The notes beneath the pieces are model-generated. The model saw only the letters and a list, made by a program, of their open reading frames with translations, made no database searches and was not told the DNA's origin. From contig JAFZOI010000002.1 in assembly GCA_017550645.1 (NCBI GenBank), positions 1 to 48,447 of the forward strand: a stretch of DNA of 48,447 nucleotides, read 5' to 3'. A program made the position numbers and the translations under genes. Shown here one piece after another: positions 32,558-40,653 of the stretch (positions are counted from its first letter, which is position 1; each line of letters begins with the position of its first letter). This DNA is from Oscillospiraceae bacterium (GTDB taxonomy: Bacteria > Bacillota > Clostridia > Oscillospirales > Oscillospiraceae).

Positions 32558-34366
32558 TCAATACTTCAGGGAATCCAGTGTGAGGACCTCGAAGCCCTCC
32601 GCCTTCCCTTTGAGCTTGACAGAGCCGCCCAGCGACGTCGTCTCGGCGCGGTCCCCCAGAATATCTGCTACGTTGCGCGAAATATATATCGTTCCCGCCG
32701 GCGCGTTCGATTCGAGCCTTGAGGAAGTGTTTACGGTATCGCCTATGGCGGTATAGTCCATTCGTTTCGGCGCTCCGATGTTCCCGACGACCGCCGGGCC
32801 GACGTGGACGCCCACGCCGAAGGAGACCGTCCGCCCGTATTTTTCAAGCAGCTCGTCGCCGAGGGCCTTGGAATACTTCACCATGTCCATGGCGGCGCAG
32901 CAGGCGAGGAAAACATAGTCGTCCTGCGGCAGCGGCGCGTTCCATATCGCCATGGTGCAGTCGCCCACGAATTTATCGAGAGTGCCGTGGTAGCGCATTA
33001 TGCATTCGGTCGTCAGAGTCAGGTATTTGTTGATTATCTCGACGACCGTAGGCGGATCGAGGTTTTCCGACATCGTCGTGAAGCCGCGGATATCCACGAA
33101 GAGCACCGCGATGTCGTACATCTTTCCGCCGAGCTCGAGCGCGTCAACGCCCTGCTCGAGAAGCTGCTTCATGACGGACGGGTCGATATAATGGCCGAAA
33201 GTGTTGGTGACGCGGCGCTTCTCGCGCGCGGCGCGTATGTAGTTGGCGGCCACGGACGCGATGAACAAAACCGTTACCGCCAGCGGCACCCACAGCACGT
33301 GGAGCACGAAGCCGCCCTTATACAGGAGCAGGCAGAGGCCTATCCATACGGCGCATATCGCGAGCCAGACCGGGATGGCGTGCAGCACCTTGCGGTCCCA
33401 GAAGAACCAGAGCGCGGCCGCGCATATCACGAAAAGTATCGCGAGCTGAATGGAGTCCGGCACTTCCTTCGGGAAAAAGCCGCGCCGGTAGGCGTCGATG
33501 GCGTTGGCCTGGATCTCGACGCCGTACATATTCTCCGCGTGCGTGATTGACGTCGTGTATTCGTCCTGCATGCCCGCAGCGTAGGGGCCGATGAGCACTA
33601 TCTTGCCGGCGAAATCCGCCGAGTCCACCTCGCCGGTGAGCAGGTCGATCACGGAGTCGCCCTCATAGTAGCCGCCGGGCTCGGCGGTATAGGGCAGGTA
33701 GAAGAAGCCGTGAGCGTCGGTCTCGGGGGCGGGCTTTGCCTCCTCGCCGACATACTCGCAGTAGCGCTCATAGAGCACGCGGGAAAAGGACTGAACTTCC
33801 CCGTCGGGGCCGTTCACGTACAGCATGGCGTGCCGTATAATGCCGTCCTTGTCCTCCATGGCGTTTATGTGGCCCTGATCGGCTACGTCCGTGAGGTCTC
33901 TGAAGGCTTCGTCCCAGCCGACGACCGCCCATGTATCCATGTGGAAGTCTTCGCCTTCCACGAGCCTGTCCCCGAAGGCGGCCGCGCATGCGACCACGAC
34001 GTTCCCACCCTCGGCGCAGACCTCGGCGAGATAATCGTCAGCCTGAGGATCGGCGCTCCGGCCGACGAACAGCACGTCCACGCCGATCAAGGCGGGCGCG
34101 TTTTCGGGATCGGAATTGAGATACTCTATGGCCTCGGCAAGAACGGACCTGTTCCACGGCATCGGGCCGAGAGCGTCCGTTGCCCGCTGATCCATGCCGA
34201 TGATCACGATCTGGCCGTCCGTCGGGCTAGCGCGCTGATAAAGCGCGTCGCAGGCCGCGTTATCGGGCGTATAGAGCGCTCCGAGTCCCGCCACGGCGGT
34301 GAGGGCGCCCGCGGCGAGCAGGCAGGTCGCCAGCCTTATCAGAAGCTGCTTCAGTGATTTTTTCAT
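32558..34366 (-). CDS. CHASE2-domain class III adenylate cyclase
   Basis: Membrane cyclase of 602 residues that should make cAMP from ATP in response to an extracytoplasmic signal. An N-terminal transmembrane helix (about 8-32) is followed by a CHASE2 sensory domain outside the membrane (about 33-305), three transmembrane helices (about 306-376) and a cytoplasmic class III catalytic domain (about 415-600). Metal-binding Asp425 and Asp469, adenine-selecting Lys465 and Asp537 and transition-state Asn546 and Arg550 are all in place by motif, so it should be active. Six bp after the neighbouring FecR gene and 17 bp before the NHL-SLH gene. The signal is unknown. Confidence 0.92.
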   Translation of the reverse strand: MKKSLKQLLIRLATCLLAAGALTAVAGLGALYTPDNAACDALYQRASPTDGQIVIIGMDQRATDALGPMPWNRSVLAEAIEYLNSDPENAPALIGVDVLFVGRSADPQADDYLAEVCAEGGNVVVACAAAFGDRLVEGEDFHMDTWAVVGWDEAFRDLTDVADQGHINAMEDKDGIIRHAMLYVNGPDGEVQSFSRVLYERYCEYVGEEAKPAPETDAHGFFYLPYTAEPGGYYEGDSVIDLLTGEVDSADFAGKIVLIGPYAAGMQDEYTTSITHAENMYGVEIQANAIDAYRRGFFPKEVPDSIQLAILFVICAAALWFFWDRKVLHAIPVWLAICAVWIGLCLLLYKGGFVLHVLWVPLAVTVLFIASVAANYIRAAREKRRVTNTFGHYIDPSVMKQLLEQGVDALELGGKMYDIAVLFVDIRGFTTMSENLDPPTVVEIINKYLTLTTECIMRYHGTLDKFVGDCTMAIWNAPLPQDDYVFLACCAAMDMVKYSKALGDELLEKYGRTVSFGVGVHVGPAVVGNIGAPKRMDYTAIGDTVNTSSRLESNAPAGTIYISRNVADILGDRAETTSLGGSVKLKGKAEGFEVLTLDSLKY

Positions 34367-34372
34367 ATGCTA

Positions 34373-36856
34373 TTAAGGAATAGCTATCGTGCCGTCGGAG
34401 CAGATTATCGTCTTTCCGGAGATACCGACGGTCGCGGCGCTCGGATAGGTCGAACCCCAGCTGCCGTTTATCGCGTTCCACCCGCTCATCGTTCCGGCAT
34501 AATTTATCTCCGTCAAGCTCACGGTGTCCGTAAACGTATTCGCAGAGATGCTGGTAAGCGACATCGGCAGGCTGCAGGAGGCAAGGTCGGCAAAGCCGTT
34601 GAACAAATTGTAGGCCATGCCGGTTACGCCCTCCTCGATCACCACGGTCGTTGCGGCGTTGAATCCTTTGAATATCGAATCGGTGCTGCTGCCTCTGATC
34701 GTAGTCGTGCCTCCCGTTTTGGTCAGGCGGATGGTGAGCGTTTTCGTTTCGTAATTCATGACCGCAACGATATCCGAGTTGTTTTCCCCCTCGGCATGGG
34801 CGTCGCCGCAATACAGGGATATCTCCGTCGCGGTGATCTCTCCGCCCTTATCGTAGAAGCCGTTCGTGGTGATAAACTCGCCGCCGGTCGTGTCGAACGT
34901 TCCGCCCGCATTGTTCTCGAAGCTGTACAGGTTGCAGGAGCCGGTGTTCGTCCATGTGCCGCTGTTCGTGGCCGTATAGGTGTTGGTCAAATAACCGGTA
35001 TTGGTAAGCTCGGCGCCCGCCAGGTTGTTGAGCATACCGGTAACGCTCATCGTATCGTTGTTTGTCAAGATACCGGAGTTGTTGGTATTGCCGAAATTGG
35101 CGGTCCCATCATTGGTGAGCTCTGCGCCGACTTGATTGGTAAAGTAGCCGCCCGTAGCGGTCAGCGTGCCGCCGCCTGCATTTTCAAACGTGCCGTTGTT
35201 GGTAAAATCGTTGGCTACTGTGAAGCCTCCCGAGTTTTCGACCGAGCCGTTGCCGCTGTTTGCAAATGTGCCGCCCGCCGGAACGTCCACCGTACCTTCG
35301 TTCACAAGCCTGCCGTCATTCGTCGTTCCGTCGCCGTTGTTGAAGGTTCCGGAAACGGTCAGCGTTGCGCCGGCCTCGTTGATCACCGTATTGCCGCTGT
35401 AGTTGTTGAAGGTAGCGCCGGCCGCGACCGACATGTTCGCCTTGTTGGTGATCGTACCGTAGTTGTTCAGGATGCCGTTTACTGTCAACGTGCCCAGGAT
35501 ATCTATCGTGCCCGTGGCTCCGTTGTCAAAGCCGGAGGCGACGGCGGTATAAACAGAGCCGGTATTGGCTATGATGATCCTGCCGTTGTTCACGTAATCC
35601 GGCAGATTGCCGAGAGCGGCGCTGACGAGCAGCGTTTTGCCTGCGTCGATAACATATCCCGGGGTACCGCCAAGAACATCGCCTTCACTGAGTTCAACAT
35701 AGGTCTCGTCGGTGAACGCGGTCTCCGCGTCGACCAGCGTCGATACCTGCCGGAACGCGCCGGACGCCTCTACTGTTACGTCGGAATCGACCGTGAACGA
35801 AGCGTCGAAGCTGCCCGCGCCGGCGGCTGTGACGGTAACGGGCGAGGCGCCCGCGGCCAGCACGAGATAGTCCTCATGCAGGGCATAGCCCGCGGCGGGG
35901 GCGACGTTGAAGCTGAACGTAGAGCCCTCCTCGATGCCGGTAGTCGGCCCGACGGGCGTAAAGACCATGCCGTTCACGACCGGGAGCGTCACGGTATAGG
36001 TGGGAACGCCCGCCTCGTCGAAGAGATAGTCCACCGTGTCCTTGGCTATCTTGTCGGCCTGCTCCTCGAGCGCCTGCTCGATCTCCTGCTCGCGCTCCTC
36101 CGTGGCCGCGTCCTCGGCCGCCTTGATCTGCTCATAGTCCTCCAGCAGCTTCGGCACGTCTACCGTGGGAACGTCCTCTATGACCGGCGTCTGGAGCGAT
36201 ACGTCCTTGCGCATCTCGTCTATGACGAAGGACGGGAAATCATCGTTCGTAATGACTTCCTTGATGAAGTCTATCTCCTTGAGCTTCGGGTCGCTCTGCG
36301 CCGTGCTCGACGGATCGTAATAGACCTTTTCGCCGCTGAAGAGCTCCGTGACGCGCGTTTCGCCCGTGACGGGGTTGATGCACGTAACTGTAACGTGCCC
36401 GTGGATGAGCACGACCTCCGTGCGCGTTACCCAGCCGTAGCTGCCGCGGATGCCCGTGACCATCGTGCTCGTGCGGATATTGAGGCTCTCGTCCGCGGCG
36501 AGCGGCGCGGTCACATTGAAAAACAGCTTGCCGTCGTCAAGGAAGACCTCAAGCTTGTTTCCCGATTTCCTCACGCTCGACTTGCTCGATTCGTCGAGCT
36601 TGACGGCCTTGGTGCCGTCAAGGCTTATATACGCCGAGGAGGCTTTGCCCGTGGAAAGCGTATATCCGCTGTACAGACGCATATCCGTCTTTACGGTCTG
36701 CGCCTTCCCGCTCGCGTTGGCAATTGAAACTGTACCCGAAGAACCGGCCAGACGGAGCGTCGTGGCCGTAGCCGACTCGGCGGCCGCGGCGGACATGACG
36801 CCTAACAGCATCAACATCGCCAGCACCAATGCCAGTGTGCGTTTTACTCGTTTCAC
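34373..36856 (-). CDS. Secreted FecR-domain protein with Asn/Gly-rich repeats (paralogue 1)
   Basis: Secreted protein of 827 residues. A signal peptide (about 1-26) leads into a FecR-type module (about 33-200, TLRLAGSSGTVSI and STMVTGIRGSYGW) and a highly charged, probably helical linker (about 205-280, LLEDYEQIKAAED). These parts are nearly shared with the next two genes. The rest is different: a beta-rich segment, then about 300 residues of NNG/NSG/TNTG-type repeats of beta-helix character, then a short leucine-rich block near 760-815. GTG start with GAGGAGG upstream. Three hypotheses fit its role: ligand capture, adhesion or signalling to the cyclase. No LPxTG or SLH anchor is seen. Confidence 0.82.
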   Translation of the reverse strand: MKRVKRTLALVLAMLMLLGVMSAAAAESATATTLRLAGSSGTVSIANASGKAQTVKTDMRLYSGYTLSTGKASSAYISLDGTKAVKLDESSKSSVRKSGNKLEVFLDDGKLFFNVTAPLAADESLNIRTSTMVTGIRGSYGWVTRTEVVLIHGHVTVTCINPVTGETRVTELFSGEKVYYDPSSTAQSDPKLKEIDFIKEVITNDDFPSFVIDEMRKDVSLQTPVIEDVPTVDVPKLLEDYEQIKAAEDAATEEREQEIEQALEEQADKIAKDTVDYLFDEAGVPTYTVTLPVVNGMVFTPVGPTTGIEEGSTFSFNVAPAAGYALHEDYLVLAAGASPVTVTAAGAGSFDASFTVDSDVTVEASGAFRQVSTLVDAETAFTDETYVELSEGDVLGGTPGYVIDAGKTLLVSAALGNLPDYVNNGRIIIANTGSVYTAVASGFDNGATGTIDILGTLTVNGILNNYGTITNKANMSVAAGATFNNYSGNTVINEAGATLTVSGTFNNGDGTTNDGRLVNEGTVDVPAGGTFANSGNGSVENSGGFTVANDFTNNGTFENAGGGTLTATGGYFTNQVGAELTNDGTANFGNTNNSGILTNNDTMSVTGMLNNLAGAELTNTGYLTNTYTATNSGTWTNTGSCNLYSFENNAGGTFDTTGGEFITTNGFYDKGGEITATEISLYCGDAHAEGENNSDIVAVMNYETKTLTIRLTKTGGTTTIRGSSTDSIFKGFNAATTVVIEEGVTGMAYNLFNGFADLASCSLPMSLTSISANTFTDTVSLTEINYAGTMSGWNAINGSWGSTYPSAATVGISGKTIICSDGTIAIP

Positions 36857-36910
36857 ACCTACACCTCCTCAAAGGACTCTGCAGTTTATTTCATGTTTGT
36901 AGATAAATAA

Positions 36911-36939
36911 AGTGTATAATATTTGCTTTTCCGCGTCAA
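36911..36939 (-). promoter_or_regulatory. Internal promoter ahead of FecR paralogue 1
   Basis: Minus strand TTGACG (36934-36939), 17-bp spacer, TACACT (36911-36916). It may let the FecR1-cyclase-SLH part be transcribed separately. Confidence 0.55.
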
Positions 36940-36964
36940 GCTTTTATGCGTCCGATACGTGATA

Positions 36965-39900
36965 TCAGCCGCCCAGGCAGACGACGTTGACGGAGTTGAT
37001 CCTCTCGTTGCCTTTCGTGGGCAAAGCCGACTTAAGGGAATTCCACTGCGCCTGCGTGCCCTTGAAATAGACCGTCGCGTCGTCCGTGAAGCAGTATTGG
37101 AACGTATACGGGCCGCCGAGTCTCGTCAGGCCGGCCGGGAGCGTGAGTTCCTTCAGGCTCCTGCAGCTTGCGAAAGTGGTGCCGTTTATAGAGCTGCTGC
37201 CTATTTTGGTAACGCTGTCCGGAACGACAATGGCCTCCAGCTCGTAGCAGCAATCGAAGAGGCCGTCCGGCAGAGAAGTCAGCGAGGACGAAAGGGTGAT
37301 CGATTTCATCACCGTGCACTTTACAAAGGCCGAGTTGCCGATGCTCGTAACGGAATCCGGAATGACGATGGAGGTCAGCCCGGCCTCGCGGAAGGCCTCG
37401 CTCCCTATGCTCGTCACGGTGTCGGGAATGGTCAGCTGAGGTAGTTTGTCGCAGTAAGCAAACGCGGAATTCCCTATGCCCGTAATGGGTCCCTTGAACG
37501 TCACTTCGGTAAGGCTGCCGCACTCCCGGAAGGTCTGCCAAGGCACGTCGGTGATGTTCTCCGGGAGCGTAACGGACTTGATGGACGAGCAGCCCATAAA
37601 CGCGCTGTTTCCAAGCGACTGCAGTCCCTCGGGAAGCTCAAGCTCTTCAAGCCCGGAGCAATACATAAACGCGCTGTCGCCGATGGAAGTCACCGCAGAG
37701 GGAATATCAAAATGCGCAAGAGAGCTGCAGCGATAGAAGGCATTCTTTCCGATGCTCGTCACTTCGCCCTGCAAAACGACCGAAACCAGTCCCGAGCAGT
37801 TGCCGAAAACGCCTTCGTACAAAACCGTTACTCCGGCGGGAACGGCTGCCCCGATAAGTGCCTCACAGCCGTAGAAAGCATTATCTCCCAAATACGTCAG
37901 GTTATTGGGAAGAATGGCGGTCGTCATGGCTTTGCATCCATAGAAGGCACATCCTCCGATATAAGTCACTCCGTCCGGGATAACGACGGACTCGAGAAAG
38001 CCGCAGTCATAAAACGCATAATCCCCTATACTGGCGAGCTTTTCGGGCAGCAGCACCTGAGTTATTTTCTGCCCGTACCAAGGCGCGTCGGAATAATTGT
38101 CGAAATCATACATCGGGCCCGTGCCGGTTATCTCCAGCCAAACGAGGGCATCTTCCTCTTCCTCTTCCCCATCCTCTTCCGCAGTGGGTCTGTAAGCGGA
38201 AACAGAGTCGCCGACGCCGTCAAGAATGAATTCGTTTTCGTCTCCTGCGTCTTCGTCGAACTTGCCCGCGGTATAGATGGTGTAGTACAGATCGTCGCCG
38301 CAGGTCCCTCTGGCGCAGGATACGGCGTTATAGCCGCCTATCGTGTTGTCGTCGCCGAGCTCGTCGTACCAGCCGTCCTGATCGTAGTCGTAATAGAGCG
38401 TGAACTCGCCGTCGACTCCTTCGAAGATGTTCTCTCCCATATCGGGCATGGCGCCCTCGAAGGTGGCGCTGACCAGGCTCGTGCAGCCCGCGAAGGCGTC
38501 ATCTCCGATCGCGGTGACGGTGGCGGGTATCGTTACCGCTTCCATCGAGGAGTAGTTCTGGAATGCTCCGTCTCCTATGGAGGTGATGCCGTCGTCAATG
38601 GTCAGGATGACGACAGACGACGCAAACGCGCCCCAGACTCCGCCGTCTTCGATCGCGCCTGTGCCGGTGACGGTCAGCTCGCCGAAGGCGGTAAGCGTGC
38701 CGTTGATGCCGCCGGACTGGCCGGTCACCGTGCCGCCGTTTGCGGCGGTGCCGCCTGCGGTAAGGGTGCCGTTGTTGGTAAAGGTGCCGGCAGTGTTGTT
38801 GAATATGCCGGTGTTGTTTATGGTGCCGTCATTTCGGAGATCGTCAAAGTTTTGGATCGTGCCGCTGTTATTCACGGTCGCTCCGGCCTCGACGGTGAGC
38901 GTATGGCCGCCGCCGCCGTTATTCTGGAGCGTGTCCCCGTTTTCCAATACGGAGCCGGCAGCGAAGGTCATATTGCCGTCGTTATTGATCGTGCCGTCGT
39001 TTATGATTCGGCCGTTGTTCGTAGCAGCGGACCAGTTCGAGAACAGTGCTCCGGCGTTGTTGTAGAACGTATGCGAGCTGTTGTTGACGAAAGTGCCGTT
39101 ATTGGAAATGGTGCCTTTGTTTATAAGATCGCCGTCCTCGTCTATCGTCAGCGAGGCGCCGGCTCCGATGGTGAATGTGCTGCCGGCAGTGATCAGCAGG
39201 GTCTGATCCGCCTTCACATTGCCGGATACAGTCAGCGTACCGACGGCGGCGTCGTCAAACACCACGGCGCCGTAGGCGTCGAGGGAGTCGAACAGCGTGT
39301 CTATCGTCGTGGAGTCTATGGCATAGTACACGTTCTTTGCCCTCACCGTGCCAGCCGCAGTCACCTCATAGGGCGCAGCCAGCGCGGTGCCGTCCAGCGT
39401 CACCTGTGCGGCCGTATCGACATAGAAGCCCGTCGTGTCGAGCGTGAAGGTCAGGCTGTCGTCCTCCGGTACTTCGTAGGTCTGAGAGCCGTCTGCGTTG
39501 GTCGTCGGCGTTATCGCGTCGCCGGAAGTCAGAGCGCCGGTAAGGACGAGGCTGCCGGGAAGAAGCACATGCACGGAATATGTGGCTATCCCGCCTTCAT
39601 CGTCGAACAGGTAGTCGACCGGGTCTTTTTCTATAAACTCTTCCTGCTCCTTGAGCTTCTCGTTTATCTCCTGCTCGCGGGCCTCTATCTCCTTGTCTTC
39701 GGCCGCCTTGATGTCCTCGTAGTCTTCGAGCAGCTTCGGAACGTCTATAGAGGGAACGTCCTCTATAAGAGCCTCCTGCAGGCTCTCGTCATTGCGTATC
39801 TCCTCCACCACGAACGCAGGGATATCGTCGTTCGTGATGATCTCTTTTATAAAGTCTATCTCCTTGAGGTTCGGGTCGCCGGACACGGTCGAACTGGGAT

Positions 39901-40438
39901 CGTAGTATACGCGCTCGCCGCTGAAGAGCTCCGTTACGCGCACCTCGCCCGTTACGGGGTTTATGCATGTAAGCGTGACGTGCCCGTGGAGGAGCGCGAC
40001 TTCATTGCGCGCTACCCAGCCGAAGCTGCCGCGTATGCCCGTCACCATCGTGCTCGTGCGGATATTGAGGCTCTCATCCGCCGCGAGAGGAGCGGTCACG
40101 TCGAAAAACAGCTTGCCGGAGTCCAAGCAGACCTCCAGCTTGTTCCCCGCTTTCCTCACGCTTGACTTGCTGGACGAGTCCATCTTGACGGCCTTGGTGC
40201 CGTCGAGACTTATATACGCGGAGGACTGCTTCCCCGTCGTCAGCGAATAGCCGCTGTACAGGCGCATATCCGTCTTTACGGTCTGCGCCTTCCCGTTCGA
40301 GTTTGTGACGGAGACGGTGCCCGAGGAGCCCGCAAGACGGAGCGTCGTCGCCGTCGCGGTCTCGGCGTGCGCTGGCATCACGCCCAGCGTGAACGCAAGT
40401 ATCAGTATCAGAACAAGGATACGCCGCAGCTGTTTCAT
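36965..40438 (-). CDS. Secreted FecR-domain protein with BspA-type leucine-rich repeats (paralogue 2)
   Basis: Secreted protein of 1157 residues. It shares the signal peptide, FecR module and charged linker (about 1-280) with its neighbours almost word for word, for example STMVTGIRGSFGWV and VPKLLEDYEDIKAAED. After about residue 285 it has a unique beta-domain, a block of Asn/Gly-rich repeats (about 400-590) and two series of BspA-like leucine-rich repeats (about 610-680 and 800-1150, units such as SIGDSAFMYCSGLEELELPE) separated by an acidic insert (EEDGEEEEED). BspA-type repeats occur in host- or matrix-binding proteins. Start at 40438 has GGGAGG upstream; the frame is open another 65 codons but that stretch belongs to the inverted repeat. 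No anchor motif seen. Confidence 0.85.
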   Translation of the reverse strand: MKQLRRILVLILILAFTLGVMPAHAETATATTLRLAGSSGTVSVTNSNGKAQTVKTDMRLYSGYSLTTGKQSSAYISLDGTKAVKMDSSSKSSVRKAGNKLEVCLDSGKLFFDVTAPLAADESLNIRTSTMVTGIRGSFGWVARNEVALLHGHVTLTCINPVTGEVRVTELFSGERVYYDPSSTVSGDPNLKEIDFIKEIITNDDIPAFVVEEIRNDESLQEALIEDVPSIDVPKLLEDYEDIKAAEDKEIEAREQEINEKLKEQEEFIEKDPVDYLFDDEGGIATYSVHVLLPGSLVLTGALTSGDAITPTTNADGSQTYEVPEDDSLTFTLDTTGFYVDTAAQVTLDGTALAAPYEVTAAGTVRAKNVYYAIDSTTIDTLFDSLDAYGAVVFDDAAVGTLTVSGNVKADQTLLITAGSTFTIGAGASLTIDEDGDLINKGTISNNGTFVNNSSHTFYNNAGALFSNWSAATNNGRIINDGTINNDGNMTFAAGSVLENGDTLQNNGGGGHTLTVEAGATVNNSGTIQNFDDLRNDGTINNTGIFNNTAGTFTNNGTLTAGGTAANGGTVTGQSGGINGTLTAFGELTVTGTGAIEDGGVWGAFASSVVILTIDDGITSIGDGAFQNYSSMEAVTIPATVTAIGDDAFAGCTSLVSATFEGAMPDMGENIFEGVDGEFTLYYDYDQDGWYDELGDDNTIGGYNAVSCARGTCGDDLYYTIYTAGKFDEDAGDENEFILDGVGDSVSAYRPTAEEDGEEEEEDALVWLEITGTGPMYDFDNYSDAPWYGQKITQVLLPEKLASIGDYAFYDCGFLESVVIPDGVTYIGGCAFYGCKAMTTAILPNNLTYLGDNAFYGCEALIGAAVPAGVTVLYEGVFGNCSGLVSVVLQGEVTSIGKNAFYRCSSLAHFDIPSAVTSIGDSAFMYCSGLEELELPEGLQSLGNSAFMGCSSIKSVTLPENITDVPWQTFRECGSLTEVTFKGPITGIGNSAFAYCDKLPQLTIPDTVTSIGSEAFREAGLTSIVIPDSVTSIGNSAFVKCTVMKSITLSSSLTSLPDGLFDCCYELEAIVVPDSVTKIGSSSINGTTFASCRSLKELTLPAGLTRLGGPYTFQYCFTDDATVYFKGTQAQWNSLKSALPTKGNERINSVNVVCLGG

Positions 40439-40490
40439 ATCTGTGCCTCCCTCAGGAAGATTTGGGTCGGTATTTCGCTTGTCGTATTCA

Positions 40491-40653
40491 AGTAACCGCT
40501 GATTAAATCGCCGCACACATCTTGCCGGCTTATTTTCCCCCCGGCTTTGCCTCAAAATCTTGAAATACACAGAGTATTCCTGCAATTTTTCGTCTTCGCC
40601 GGACGAAAAACCTGCTCGATGATCTGCGCACATCGATTTGATCAGCGGTCACT
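40491..40653. repeat. 163-bp inverted-repeat element between FecR paralogues 2 and 3
   Basis: Arms at 40491-40520 and 40623-40653 are complementary over about 25-30 bp (AACCGCTGATTAAATCG against CGATTTGATCAGCGGT, few mismatches). Inside lie TTTTTCGTC/GACGAAAAA, a GGAATAC/GTATTTC and a GCCGG/CCGGC hairpin (read on the minus strand). Either a MITE-like insertion with terminal inverted repeats or an RNA element of the operon transcript. The right end touches the FecR3 stop codon. Confidence 0.65.

Noticed and set aside
37712..40165. 817-codon open frame on the plus strand antisense to FecR paralogue 2
   Set aside because: It lies wholly inside a gene with clear domains on the other strand. The long frame follows from high GC and codon bias, and its product has no domain or signal.
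40439..40633. 65-codon N-terminal extension of FecR paralogue 2
   Set aside because: It translates the inverted-repeat element, lacks a ribosome-binding site, and would place the signal peptide in the middle of the protein. The ATG at 40438 has GGGAGG.
40491..40653. c-di-GMP-I (GEMM) riboswitch in the FecR2-FecR3 gap
   Set aside because: A GGCAAAGCC segment recalls the GEMM core, and c-di-GMP genes are close, but the other conserved GEMM blocks and the GAAA-loop hairpin are missing.
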